Source: Jejuia sp047345485
Lineage (GTDB): Bacteria; Bacteroidota; Bacteroidia; Flavobacteriales; Flavobacteriaceae
DNA: 64,000 nt
NCBI RefSeq assembly: GCF_047345485.1
Contig: NZ_JBLFEN010000001.1
Span: forward strand, 372,001-436,000
Direction of reading: 5' to 3'
Shown here: positions 53,922-62,775 of the stretch, one piece after another
Numbering within the stretch: the first letter of the stretch is position 1
Layout of the letters: each line of letters opens with the position of its first letter
Made by a program: the position numbers and the translations under genes
Notes under the pieces: generated by a model
The model's database searches: none
What the model saw: only the letters and a program-made list of their open reading frames with translations
Told to the model about the DNA's origin: nothing

Positions 53922-56900
53922 ATGAAAATTTTACATATAACCGATTTACATTACACAAACAGAATAGGAGGAAGGACTAAGCAACAAAAATTAATTGAAA
54001 AGTTTTTAGTTGACATAAAAGAAAAAGCATTAAACATTGATTATGTAATATTTTCTGGCGATTTAGTAAATGATGGTTCCAATAAAAAAGATTTTGATAT
54101 TGCTTGTAATGAGTTTCTTGTAAAAACATTAAGTGTTTTAAATGTTGATAAGTCAAATTTATTCATCTGCCCAGGGAATCACGATGTGGAAAGAGATGTT
54201 GTTTCTAACTCAGTTATTAAATATCTTGATGAAGAAATAAATGATAATTATAAACTAAACAATTTTTTTAGAAAAAACAATCCTGACTTAGAAACTAGTC
54301 ATAAACCTTTAAGAAATTATAGAGAATTTATTAATAAATATTTTAATAAAGACAATGACGATTACAGTGAAGAAATGTACTCAACCCATATTAGAAATTC
54401 TGAAAATGGAAAAATTGGGTTTGTTTGTTTTAATACAGCATGGAGGTCAATAGGTCAGAATGATGATAATAATCTACTATTTCCACTATCTAAAATTGAT
54501 GAAGCTCTAGATAGAATATTTAACTGTGAAATAAAAATTGCAATCCATCATCATCCATTAAATGACATTAAGCCTTACAACTTATATGATTTAGAAGATT
54601 TACTTCATAAAAGGTTCGATTTTATGTTTAGTGGTCATTTACATAAAAATAATGTGACAATGGATATAACGCCAAATGATGGTGTTGTAAAATTTGGTTC
54701 ATCAGCAAGTCTATGTTTTGATGAAAATTCACAAATTGGTTATTCATTAATTGACATTGATTATGATGATCTAAAATTTCATGTGAGTTTCAGAATGTAT
54801 GATCAAAAGAATGAGATATTTTATGCTTTGCCTATTAAAACGGATAAAATTCCAACTACAGAAATAAAAAAAGAGCAAAATAAACTAAGGAAAAATATAA
54901 GAAAAAGATATTTAGAAGAACTTGAAAATTCAAAAAGCTTATTAGTTGAAAGTGGTAATAGTAGTGAAGGGAAAAATTTATTAGAGTTAAGCACTAATCC
55001 TGTTCTTAAAAACAAATCTTTATCAGAAATTTTAAATAATGAAGAACAATCCCATCCTGATTTTGCTTGGTCAAGTTTTTTTGAATTTAAAAAAGACTTT
55101 ATAATTTTTGGAAAGGATAAATGTGGAAAAACTATTTTACTAAAGAAAATCGAATTAGAGTTATTAAAAGATTTTTCTTTGCATGATTATATCCCGTTTT
55201 TTATTGATATTAAATCATGGAGTAGTTCAAATCAAATTTTTAATTTCGAAAGAGAGTTTGCTAAATATTACTATATAAATACGAATGTTGCAAGACACCT
55301 TCTTCATGACAAGAAAATTGTATTGCTAATTGATAATTTTCATATAAACAGTAAGGTTATTGATCATATAAAAGATAAGATAGAAGAATATGTTACTAAT
55401 TATGATAACTTTAAATTAGTACTATGTTCAGTTAGTGGCTCCTTAAGTTCATTTGATAGTTCAAGATTTGATGGGAGAGTGCTTACTAAGCTATATTTTC
55501 ACAGATTAAGGAAAATACATATTAAAGCTTTAACTAAAAAAAATTATAATCTATCTCAAGAAAAAGAAGAACAAATTGTAGAAAAAATTAATACTATTTT
55601 CAAAAAGCTTTCTATTCCTTTTAACTATTGGACAGTATCAATATTTTTATGGGTATTTAATAAAGATTCAAATAATAACTTGCATAATGATGTAGATTTA
55701 ATCAACCTGTATATTGAAAAACTTTTAGAAAAAGAACAATTAACTGTATCGGCTTCAACATTTACTTATAATAATTATAAAAAGTTATTGGCAAACCTTG
55801 CTTATTTTTTACTTAAAAAACACCATTTAAATTCACACTACGCCAAGTATTCTGAAATTATCGAATTTATCCAGAAACAACTCGACAAAAACCCAAGAAA
55901 AAGCACTAATCCAAAGGAAATATTTGAATACTTAGATTCAAAAGGTCTATTGCGTAAAAAAGAACCCGACATTTATTCATTTAGACTAAATGGTGTATTT
56001 GAATATTTTATAGCCTATTATATGACTTTGGATGAGGACTTCTTAAGTAGTGCTCTAGAGGATAAAAGTTATTATCTATCATTTGCTAATGAATTTGAAT
56101 TATATGCAGGATTCAAAAGAGATAACATTAATTTTTTAAATAGAATATATGGTAAAACTAAAGAGAATTTTTCACAGCTAAATTTATTATATGATTTAAA
56201 TGAAAGCAACTTAGATAGTTTGTTAATAAGTAAAGTTAAGGAGGCTGATCATTTAGGTAAAGTTCTGGAAAAGTATTCTAAAAAATTTCAAGAAGGTTTA
56301 ACGGAAATACAGCAGGATGAAATAGAAGAACAAATGATTAATGAGATGAAAATAGATGAATCTCATAGTGAAGTAAAACAGAAAATTATTAAGTCATTTA
56401 ATGATACTGCTGAAACTTTAGAAGATAGTTTAAAAATTTTAGGTAAAGTATTTAGAAATATTGATGATATAGATGATTCAAATTTGGTATATGAAATATT
56501 TGATTATATAATTGACAATGCCTGTTTATGGAGTTATAAATTGTTAGATGAATTTGGAGAAATGGATTTATCTAAAATAATAAAGGAAGATGTAAAAGGA
56601 GAAGCTCAAGGACTTCTTAAACTAATATCTAGTGTTATCCCAACATTAGTTCAAGTAAGGTTATATGATATGATTGGGCATGTAAATTTGGAAGCTATTA
56701 TTTTAGATAGATTAAAAACAGCAAAAGAAAATTTTAAAAAAAATCAGTTCAAAATCTTTATTTATACCTTTCTTCTTTTAGATATAAATTATAATTCACA
56801 TAAAAGAATTGTAGATGATGTCATGCCACTTATTAGAATACCCATTATAAAGTACTCTTTTATTTTAAAACTAAATTATTATTTAGGTTTTAAAAACACA

Positions 56901-57032
56901 TTATCCAAAGAAGATAAAAAATTTCTAAATAATAGAATTCAAAGTCAGTATCTAAAATTTAATAATAAAGTTGATATCGGAGATGTACAGAGAAATCTCT
57001 CTAAAAAGAATCAAAAATATCAAAATGAATAG
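53922..57032 (+). CDS. metallophosphoesterase-NACHT/STAND fusion, candidate defence protein
   Basis: A 1036-residue cytosolic protein. Residues 1-300 form a calcineurin-like metallophosphoesterase with every motif present: D8-x-H10 (ITDLHYT), GD at 46-47, GNHD at 85-88, H209-H211 (IAIHHHPLN) and GHLH at 238-241. A linker to about 385 follows. An NTPase of NACHT/STAND type has Walker A GKDKCGKT (397-404), Walker B VLLIDNFH (D471), then a winged-helix-like part and the NACHT-associated SFRLNGVFEYFIAYYMTLD (686-704). The last 330 residues are helical and may sense a trigger. Known relatives are bacterial NACHT and Avs proteins, where phage binding triggers oligomerisation and an N-terminal effector; here the effector would hydrolyse phosphoesters (nucleotides or nucleic acid). 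It stands beside parDE in an accessory region. Role inferred. Confidence 0.85.
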   Translation: MKILHITDLHYTNRIGGRTKQQKLIEKFLVDIKEKALNIDYVIFSGDLVNDGSNKKDFDIACNEFLVKTLSVLNVDKSNLFICPGNHDVERDVVSNSVIKYLDEEINDNYKLNNFFRKNNPDLETSHKPLRNYREFINKYFNKDNDDYSEEMYSTHIRNSENGKIGFVCFNTAWRSIGQNDDNNLLFPLSKIDEALDRIFNCEIKIAIHHHPLNDIKPYNLYDLEDLLHKRFDFMFSGHLHKNNVTMDITPNDGVVKFGSSASLCFDENSQIGYSLIDIDYDDLKFHVSFRMYDQKNEIFYALPIKTDKIPTTEIKKEQNKLRKNIRKRYLEELENSKSLLVESGNSSEGKNLLELSTNPVLKNKSLSEILNNEEQSHPDFAWSSFFEFKKDFIIFGKDKCGKTILLKKIELELLKDFSLHDYIPFFIDIKSWSSSNQIFNFEREFAKYYYINTNVARHLLHDKKIVLLIDNFHINSKVIDHIKDKIEEYVTNYDNFKLVLCSVSGSLSSFDSSRFDGRVLTKLYFHRLRKIHIKALTKKNYNLSQEKEEQIVEKINTIFKKLSIPFNYWTVSIFLWVFNKDSNNNLHNDVDLINLYIEKLLEKEQLTVSASTFTYNNYKKLLANLAYFLLKKHHLNSHYAKYSEIIEFIQKQLDKNPRKSTNPKEIFEYLDSKGLLRKKEPDIYSFRLNGVFEYFIAYYMTLDEDFLSSALEDKSYYLSFANEFELYAGFKRDNINFLNRIYGKTKENFSQLNLLYDLNESNLDSLLISKVKEADHLGKVLEKYSKKFQEGLTEIQQDEIEEQMINEMKIDESHSEVKQKIIKSFNDTAETLEDSLKILGKVFRNIDDIDDSNLVYEIFDYIIDNACLWSYKLLDEFGEMDLSKIIKEDVKGEAQGLLKLISSVIPTLVQVRLYDMIGHVNLEAIILDRLKTAKENFKKNQFKIFIYTFLLLDINYNSHKRIVDDVMPLIRIPIIKYSFILKLNYYLGFKNTLSKEDKKFLNNRIQSQYLKFNNKVDIGDVQRNLSKKNQKYQNE

Positions 57033-57087
57033 CTTTTAATTCGACCTCATAAAGTTTTGGCTAAAACAATAGTAGAGTGGAGCGTCC
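57033..57087. other. intergenic after the phosphoesterase-NTPase gene
   Basis: No ORF or hairpin of note; the structured series begins at 57088. Confidence 0.4.
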
Positions 57088-57227
57088 ATATTTTAGACTA
57101 TACAAATGCAATAATCCAGTGGATGATTGCATTTGGATACATCATATCTAGAGCTAAATAGCATTTATGTGTAATTAACTAAAAATGTCTACTAGACATT
57201 TTATTAACGTTAAATAGTCTAAAATAT
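57088..57227. repeat. structured element 1: 14-bp stem enclosing two hairpins
   Basis: ATATTTTAGACTAT (57088-57101) is the perfect complement of ATAGTCTAAAATAT (57214-57227). Inside are CAAATGCAAT/ATTGCATTTG (57103-57135, with a further ATCC/GGAT) and AAAATGTCT/AGACATTTT (57182-57202). A TAACG-AGC-CGTTA hairpin follows at 57232-57244. Confidence 0.7.
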
Positions 57228-57282
57228 AGCGTAACGAGCCGTTAATTGTTTCCAAAATTATATGCAGCCTTGAATTTTTGTT

Positions 57283-57364
57283 TTAGGTATTTAACTTTCG
57301 CTAAATAGTGTTTCAAGACACTATTTTAAAGAATTGATTGAGTAGCAATTTTTAAAATACCTAA
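57283..57364. repeat. structured element 2: 10-bp stem enclosing two hairpins
   Basis: TTAGGTATTT (57283-57292) pairs with AAATACCTAA (57355-57364). Inside are AAATAGTGT/ACACTATTT (57303-57326) and AATTG/CAATT (57332-57350). Confidence 0.65.
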
Positions 57365-57408
57365 TAATGAAATACGAAAAAAAAGGATTAATTGAAGCTC
57401 TACATATA

Positions 57409-57452
57409 ACAAGTGCATAGAATTTTATTTTTCTTAAAATTTATGCTCTTGT
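57409..57452. repeat. long bulged hairpin
   Basis: Pairing runs ACAAG / CTTGT, a T-T mismatch, GCATA / TATGC, one bulged G, then AATTTTA / TAAAATT around a 7-base loop: 17 pairs in total. A single bulged base and mismatch inside a long hairpin recalls folded attC sites but no recombination box is proven. Confidence 0.6.
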
Positions 57453-57622
57453 GGCAAACTTACGAGAATCGTCTAAAATTTTTTATTAAGTACATTTTGT
57501 CAAATACGCGATTTTTGATAATAGCAAAAAGGTTAGCTTTTATTTTGGCGTTAGCAAGCGATGGAGAGTTATTCGCAAGGTTTATATTTTTTTAGAGGAG
57601 CTCATGAATGCTGCGCATTTGT

Positions 57623-57693
57623 GTGTAAAATAAATTGCCAATGCAATTTGATTTTATAAAACAATCGAGCGCTTGGTAGCGGCTATTTTACAT
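57623..57693. repeat. structured element 3: 10-bp stem enclosing two hairpins
   Basis: GTGTAAAATA (57623-57632) pairs with TATTTTACAT (57684-57693), one G-T. Inside are AATTGC/GCAATT (57633-57648) and CGCT-TGGT-AGCG (57670-57681). Confidence 0.55.
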
Positions 57694-57709
57694 AACGAAC
57701 AACTATGTC

Positions 57710-57807
57710 ACAATTAGCTTGTACATAATTACTATCGATATAAGCCTAAAGGCGTTATATCTGTAATTATGTCAAATAGCCCAAAAATGGGCTATTACGC
57801 TAATTGT
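57710..57807. repeat. structured element 4: 9-bp stem enclosing two hairpins
   Basis: ACAATTAGC (57710-57718) pairs with GCTAATTGT (57799-57807). Inside are ACATAATTAC/GTAATTATGT with GATATAA/TTATATC (57723-57772) and AATAGCCCA/TGGGCTATT (57775-57796, loop AAAA). From 57808 to 58017 I see only AT-rich leader DNA. Confidence 0.7.
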
Positions 57808-57818
57808 TGTAAAATGTA

Positions 57819-57852
<34 letters not shown>

Positions 57853-58017
57853 TACCGATATACCTACTTCACTATTTAAATAATAAATCTTGTATTTCTA
57901 CAAATACTAAATAATACATCAAGAAACTAAGAAATTTAAATAATAGAAATAGAAACCTTATAAAATTCAGTAATTTTAAGGTCAATACTAAAATACCTTT
58001 TAAATCTTATAAAAACG

Positions 58018-58374
58018 ATGCCTAAAAATATATACGGTGACCCCTTAATACCATGTTGTACAAACCCTATGACGGGTTATTTTAGAGACAGTTTATGTCG
58101 TACCATGCCCGAAGATACTGGCACGCATGTAGTTTGCGCCTTAATTACTGACGATTTTTTAAAGTACACAAAATCTAAAGGCAACGATTTAAGCACACCA
58201 AAACCACAATGGCAATTTCCTGGGTTAAAAGCTGGTGATAAATGGTGTTTATGCGTATCGCGCTGGCTAGAAGCCGAAAAAGCTGGTGTTGCTCCTAAAA
58301 TTGACTTAAAAGCAACACATATTAAAGCCTTAGATTTTGCACCTTTAGAACGTTTTGAGGCGTATGCTATCTAA
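58018..58374 (+). CDS. DUF2237 family protein
   Basis: A 118-residue soluble protein with the DUF2237 signature: NIYGDPLIPCCTNPMTGYFR at the start, GTHVVCALITDDFLKYTKSK in the middle and GDKWCLCVSRWLEA with ATHIKALDF near the end. The paired cysteines (CC and CLC) are conserved in the family; metal binding has been suggested but is not proven. Function unknown. It marks the return to ordinary chromosomal genes after the structured noncoding stretch. Confidence 0.9.
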   Translation: MPKNIYGDPLIPCCTNPMTGYFRDSLCRTMPEDTGTHVVCALITDDFLKYTKSKGNDLSTPKPQWQFPGLKAGDKWCLCVSRWLEAEKAGVAPKIDLKATHIKALDFAPLERFEAYAI

Positions 58375-58553
58375 TCAAAAGCTACCTGTCATTTTTAAAG
58401 TAACAATCCGTACACCATCATAAAATTAAGGTGCTATCCGTTTTATTGGATTCTAAACTTAGAGTTTAAAATCCTTATGTTGTAGTATATTCAAGCGTAT
58501 TCAAGTTGTAATATATTTTATGAAACATCATCTTTATTTTATGCATAATTCGG

Positions 58554-58561
58554 TACTTTTG
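58554..58561 (+). promoter_or_regulatory. -7 box for the gcvT operon
   Basis: TACTTTTG fits TAnnTTTG and lies 85 bases before the gcvT ATG. The leader has a TTATAGC/GCTATAA hairpin (about 58580-58605) but no glycine-riboswitch-like conserved core. Confidence 0.45.
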
Positions 58562-58646
58562 CTAAGCTTAAATTCAAATTATAGCTTATAAAAATTGCTA
58601 TAAACTGTGCAGATAAAATTTTTATTTAGCTTTAAAACTACTGAGA

Positions 58647-59729
58647 ATGAAACAGACTGCTTTATCAAACATACACGAAGCCCTTGGTGCTAAAATGGTG
58701 CCTTTTGCTGGATACAATATGCCTGTACAATACGAAGGCGTAACCATTGAACATGAAACTGTTAGAAATGAGGTTGGCGTGTTTGATGTATCCCACATGG
58801 GCGAATTTTTGATTGAAGGGCCGCAAGCCTTAGCACTCATTCAGAGTGTATCTAGTAATGATGCTTCAAAATTAACTGTTGGAAAAGCACAATATAGCTG
58901 CTTGCCTAACGATACTGGTGGTATTGTAGACGATTTAATTATTTATCGCATTAAGGAAGAGACTTATCTGTTAGTGGTAAATGCCAGTAATATTGAAAAA
59001 GATTGGAACTGGATAATGTCTAAAAACACTATGAACGCTACCATGCGCGATTTAAGTGAGGCCTATTCCCTACTCGCTATACAAGGTCCAAAAGCTGTGG
59101 AAGCAATGCAGTCTTTAACAAGTCACGATTTATCGGCCATTACATTTTACAATTTTATTGTTGGCGATTTTGCAGGAATAGACCATGTGATTATTTCGGC
59201 TACAGGATACACGGGAAGCGGTGGTTTCGAAATTTATTGTAAAAACACTGAGGTGGAACAAATTTGGACTAAAGTTTTAGAAGCTGGAGCCGATTTTGGT
59301 ATAAAACCTATAGGACTTGCAGCACGTGATACTTTACGTTTAGAAATGGGCTATTGCTTATATGGTAACGATATTGATGATACTACCTCGCCTATTGAGG
59401 CTGGTTTAGGTTGGGTTACGAAATTCACTAAAACCTTTACAAATTCCGAAGCGCTAAAAGCTGAAAAAGAACGTGGTGCAGACCGAAAATTAATTGGTTT
59501 TGAATTGGACGATCGCGGTATTCCAAGACATGGTTACGATATTGTAGATGGCAACGGAAATGTCATTGGAAACGTAACATCAGGTACTATGGCGCCTTCA
59601 TTAGGCAAAGGTATTGGCTTGGGCTACGTCCCTCCTGTTTTTGCAGCTGCTGGTAGTAAAATCAATATTCAAATTAGAAAAAAAACAATTCCTGCAACAG
59701 TGGTTAAATTACCATTTTATAAACAATAG
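58647..59729 (+). CDS. gcvT: glycine cleavage system aminomethyltransferase (T protein)
   Basis: Transfers the methylene group of glycine from the lipoyl H protein to tetrahydrofolate, releasing ammonia. The 360 residues carry the family marks: FAGYNMPVQYEGVTIEHETV with HMGEF nearby, the folate-site segment YTGSGGFEIYCKN and, later, GLAARDTLRLEMGYCLYGND. The active aspartate region VGVFDVSHMGEF is intact. Length is normal. The glutaminase start codon follows the stop with no gap (TAG then ATG), so the two are cotranscribed. Confidence 0.95.
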   Translation: MKQTALSNIHEALGAKMVPFAGYNMPVQYEGVTIEHETVRNEVGVFDVSHMGEFLIEGPQALALIQSVSSNDASKLTVGKAQYSCLPNDTGGIVDDLIIYRIKEETYLLVVNASNIEKDWNWIMSKNTMNATMRDLSEAYSLLAIQGPKAVEAMQSLTSHDLSAITFYNFIVGDFAGIDHVIISATGYTGSGGFEIYCKNTEVEQIWTKVLEAGADFGIKPIGLAARDTLRLEMGYCLYGNDIDDTTSPIEAGLGWVTKFTKTFTNSEALKAEKERGADRKLIGFELDDRGIPRHGYDIVDGNGNVIGNVTSGTMAPSLGKGIGLGYVPPVFAAAGSKINIQIRKKTIPATVVKLPFYKQ

Positions 59730-60641
59730 ATGGATTATCAAGATATTTTAAATGAAATTTACGAGAAAGTCATGTCTTTTAAAGACAGAGGCATTCCTGC
59801 TTCGTACATTCCAGAATTAGCACATGTAAATCCAGAAAATTTCGGATTGCATTTAAGATTCAATACTGGTGAAACCTATGGCGTAGGCGCATATCACACT
59901 AAATTCTCAATTCAAAGTATATCAAAAGCACTATCCTTAGCTTTAGCTTCCTCTTTTAAAAATAATGAGATTTTAAAACGTTTAGATGTTGAGCCTTCTG
60001 GCCATCCTTTTAATCAATTGGCATTATTAGAAATTGAACATGGTATACCAAGAAATCCGTTTATTAATTCTGGTGCTATTGTAATTGCTGATATTTTAGT
60101 TTCAAAATTAAAAAACCCCAAACAAGATTTTTTAGACTATGTTAGAGACATCACAGGTGATGATACTATAGATTACGACTATAAAGTAGCACAATCTGAA
60201 AAAGATACAGGGCATAAAAATTATGCTGCTGCACATTTACTTGAATCCTTTGGGAATTTAAAAAATGATGTTAATGAGGTTTTAGATTTTTATTTTCACC
60301 AATGTTCGTTACACATGTCTTGCACCCAAATAACAAAAGCATTCTATATGTTTGCAAACCGCGGTAAATGTGTTTTAAACAAAACAAGACTTACCGAGCA
60401 ACGTGTAAAACGTATTAATGCCATAATGTTAACCTGCGGATTTTATGATGAAGCTGGAGAGTTTGCCTTTGAAGTGGGTTTACCAGGAAAAAGCGGCGTT
60501 GGTGGTGGTATTGCAGCACTCCTTCCCGAGCAATTTGTAATTTCGGTATGGTCACCAGGGCTTAATAAACGCGGTAATTCTAAATTAGGCATGCTAGCTT
60601 TAGAACAATTTACTTCAAAAACACAGTTATCTATATTTTAA
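59730..60641 (+). CDS. glsA: glutaminase A
   Basis: Hydrolyses glutamine to glutamate and ammonia in the cytosol. The 303 residues have the beta-lactamase-like serine fold with S63-x-x-K66 (FSIQSISKALSLALA), the NPFINSGAIV substrate segment, FYFHQCSLHMSCTQ and the GLPGKSGVGGGI loop near the end. Length is standard. It begins immediately after the gcvT stop; both enzymes release ammonia in amino-acid breakdown, which may be why they are paired. Two short genes follow on the same strand. Confidence 0.94.
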   Translation: MDYQDILNEIYEKVMSFKDRGIPASYIPELAHVNPENFGLHLRFNTGETYGVGAYHTKFSIQSISKALSLALASSFKNNEILKRLDVEPSGHPFNQLALLEIEHGIPRNPFINSGAIVIADILVSKLKNPKQDFLDYVRDITGDDTIDYDYKVAQSEKDTGHKNYAAAHLLESFGNLKNDVNEVLDFYFHQCSLHMSCTQITKAFYMFANRGKCVLNKTRLTEQRVKRINAIMLTCGFYDEAGEFAFEVGLPGKSGVGGGIAALLPEQFVISVWSPGLNKRGNSKLGMLALEQFTSKTQLSIF

Positions 60642-60667
60642 TTTTTGGTATTGACGTTTGATTAGAG

Positions 60668-61501
60668 ATGAAGGGTATTAGCGAAAAACATAAAATATTA
60701 GTGCTTGGTGGTAGCGGTTTTTTAGGTGGTGCAATTTATAAGGAACTCTGCTCCTATTTTAGAACTTTTGCGACTTACAATACAAACAACAGTCAGTTTG
60801 AGAAAAACCATCATTTTTTTCAATATAATTTTGAAGAAGATGATATTTTTGAGATTCTTGATATAGTAAAACCAACTATAATAATTTCTGCATTACGCGG
60901 CGATTTTTCAAAACAAGTGTTGTTACATCAGCATTTAGCAGAATATGTGGTGAGTCAAAATGTAAAATTACTATTTCTATCCTCTGCCAATGTGTTTGAT
61001 GCGTATAGCAAATACCCGAGTTACGAAGAAGATAAAACCTTGAGTAATAGTATTTACGGCCATTTTAAGATAAAAATTGAAAACATGTTATTGCGCTTAC
61101 CAAAACGGCAAATAGCAATTTTAAGACTGCCTATGGTTTTTGGAAATCAATCACCTAGAATAAACGAAATACTGCAACATATAAAAGATGAAACACCTAT
61201 AGAGATTTTTCCTAATTTAATAATGAATGTTACAACAGATTCTAAACTTACGCAACAAATTCATTACATCATTAACAGAAATAAATATGGAGTGTTTCAC
61301 TTAGGCAGTAACGATTTGGTGCATCATGATGATTTTATTAAAGAAATAATATCCACATTAAATATAAATAAAAAAGAACATTATAAAAGGGTATATACTA
61401 CCAACGATGATAGATATTTAGCAGTATTACCTAAAGTGAATAAACTACCAAAGCACCTTCAATTGTATAGTCAAAACATATTAGAAGAATTAAGCCTTTA
61501 A
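60668..61501 (+). CDS. sugar-nucleotide-reductase-like SDR (RmlD-type)
   Basis: A 277-residue extended SDR. It begins KILVLGGSGFLGGAIYKEL (GxxGxxG dinucleotide motif) and has the DIVKPTIIISAL and LLFLSSANVFDAYSK segments and a Y-x-x-x-K pair (SIYGHFKIKIE). The pattern is like dTDP-4-dehydrorhamnose reductase, but no sugar-biosynthesis genes are near and the true substrate is unknown. It starts 26 bases after glsA and is probably in the same transcript. Confidence 0.8.
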   Translation: MKGISEKHKILVLGGSGFLGGAIYKELCSYFRTFATYNTNNSQFEKNHHFFQYNFEEDDIFEILDIVKPTIIISALRGDFSKQVLLHQHLAEYVVSQNVKLLFLSSANVFDAYSKYPSYEEDKTLSNSIYGHFKIKIENMLLRLPKRQIAILRLPMVFGNQSPRINEILQHIKDETPIEIFPNLIMNVTTDSKLTQQIHYIINRNKYGVFHLGSNDLVHHDDFIKEIISTLNINKKEHYKRVYTTNDDRYLAVLPKVNKLPKHLQLYSQNILEELSL

Positions 61502-61559
61502 GTTGAATGTTTTGTATTAAAAACTTATATTAGGTATATGTAACTTATAAAAATAAATT

Positions 61560-61853
61560 ATGAAAAAACTCTCTGAACAAGAAATAGAAGCTAAATTACT
61601 AAGATTTCCAGATTGGGAGTATTATGATAATGCCATACATGCAGAATTTGAGTTTGAAAACTTTAAAGATTGCTTTAGTGCTATGAGCCGTATTGCTTTT
61701 GAGTGTGAAGCCTTAAGTCATCATCCTAACTGGTCTAACGTGTATAATGTGTTAACCATTTCTTTATCTACGCATGATGCTGATGGTGTAACTTCTAAAG
61801 ATTTTAAATTGGCAGAAGCTATTGAAACTATTGTGGAGCCAGAAGATGAATAA
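61560..61853 (+). CDS. phhB: 4a-hydroxytetrahydrobiopterin dehydratase
   Basis: Pterin-4a-carbinolamine dehydratase, which regenerates the pterin cofactor. The 97 residues are the normal length. The catalytic histidine pair and following residues ALSHHPNWSNVYN and the downstream STHDADGVTSKDFKLAE are diagnostic. A pterin-dependent aromatic amino-acid hydroxylase is not adjacent. The gene is 58 bases after the SDR gene; no terminator separates them. Confidence 0.94.
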   Translation: MKKLSEQEIEAKLLRFPDWEYYDNAIHAEFEFENFKDCFSAMSRIAFECEALSHHPNWSNVYNVLTISLSTHDADGVTSKDFKLAEAIETIVEPEDE

Positions 61854-61975
61854 CACAATTTTTGCGCTTAGTTTATAGTACTGCCAGAAACTATTATTTT
61901 TTTAAATTTGCGAAACGTCTAAATAATAATAAACTTTAGGCACTATAATGACTTATAACTTTTTAACTTAAAACT

Positions 61976-62719
61976 ATGGGAAGAGCTTTTGAATTTAGAA
62001 AAGCAAGAAAAATGAAACGTTGGTCTGCCATGAGTAAAGCCTTTACGCGTATAGGTAAAGATATTGTAATGGCTGTAAAAGAAGGTGGTCCAGATCCTGA
62101 TAGTAATTCCCGATTACGTGCGGTGATACAGAATGCGAAGTCTGTAAATATGCCAAAGGATAATGTAGAACGTGCTATTAAACGTGCATCTGACAAAAGC
62201 CAAGGCGATTATAAAGAAGTAGTTTTTGAAGGTTATGCACAACACGGTATTGCTATTTTAGTAGAAACAGCGACTGATAATAATACAAGAACCGTAGCTA
62301 ATGTGCGTAGTTATTTTAATAAATGTGATGGTAGTTTGGGTACATCAGGTTCTGTGGTATTTATGTTTGACCATACTTGTAATTTTAAAATTAAAGGTGA
62401 AACTTTAGATTTAGAAGAGCTGGAATTGGAATTAATTGATTTTGGGGTTGAAGAAATTTTTGAAGATACCGATCAAGATGCAGATGGGAACCAAATTAAT
62501 AGTGTGATGATTTATGCGCCTTTTGAAAGTTTTGGAAAAATTCAATCGTATTTGGAAGAAAACAATATTGAAATTTTATCCTCTGGTTTTGAGCGTATAC
62601 CACAAGTCACCAAATCTATATCTGCTGAACAAGCTGCTGATGTTGTAAAGCTACTTGAAAAACTAGAAGAAGATGATGATGTGCAAAACGTATATCATAC
62701 GATGCAGGAAACAGATTAG
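61976..62719 (+). CDS. YebC/PmpR family DNA-binding regulator or translation factor
   Basis: A 247-residue cytosolic protein starting MGRAFEFRKARKMKRWSAM; the three-domain YebC fold is evident from GGPDPDSNSRLRAVIQNAKS, VFEGYAQHGIAILVE and a C-terminal ferredoxin-like domain with acidic residues. YebC/PmpR proteins are reported to bind DNA, and some relatives aid translation of proline stretches; the role of this one is not fixed. Length is normal. A terminator lies downstream, shared with the convergent menE gene. Confidence 0.93.
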   Translation: MGRAFEFRKARKMKRWSAMSKAFTRIGKDIVMAVKEGGPDPDSNSRLRAVIQNAKSVNMPKDNVERAIKRASDKSQGDYKEVVFEGYAQHGIAILVETATDNNTRTVANVRSYFNKCDGSLGTSGSVVFMFDHTCNFKIKGETLDLEELELELIDFGVEEIFEDTDQDADGNQINSVMIYAPFESFGKIQSYLEENNIEILSSGFERIPQVTKSISAEQAADVVKLLEKLEEDDDVQNVYHTMQETD

Positions 62720-62740
62720 CCATTTACCAAAAAAATATAA

Positions 62741-62775
62741 AACCTGAACCAAATAATATTGATTCGGTTTTTTTT
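62741..62775 (+). terminator. imperfect terminator between yebC and menE
   Basis: AACCTGAACCAA (62741-62752) pairs imperfectly with TTGATTCGGTT (62759-62769), then a T-run that overlaps the menE stop codon. Confidence 0.7.

Noticed and set aside
57370..57420. 17-codon ORF (MKYEKKGLIEALHITSA)
   Set aside because: Too short to support; it might be a gene-start remnant, but nothing continues it.
57413..57595. 60-codon ORF in the structured noncoding stretch
   Set aside because: It starts within the long hairpin, is extremely AT-driven and has no recognisable domain.
58562..58646. Glycine riboswitch ahead of gcvT
   Set aside because: The leader lacks the conserved glycine-aptamer core; only one small hairpin is present.
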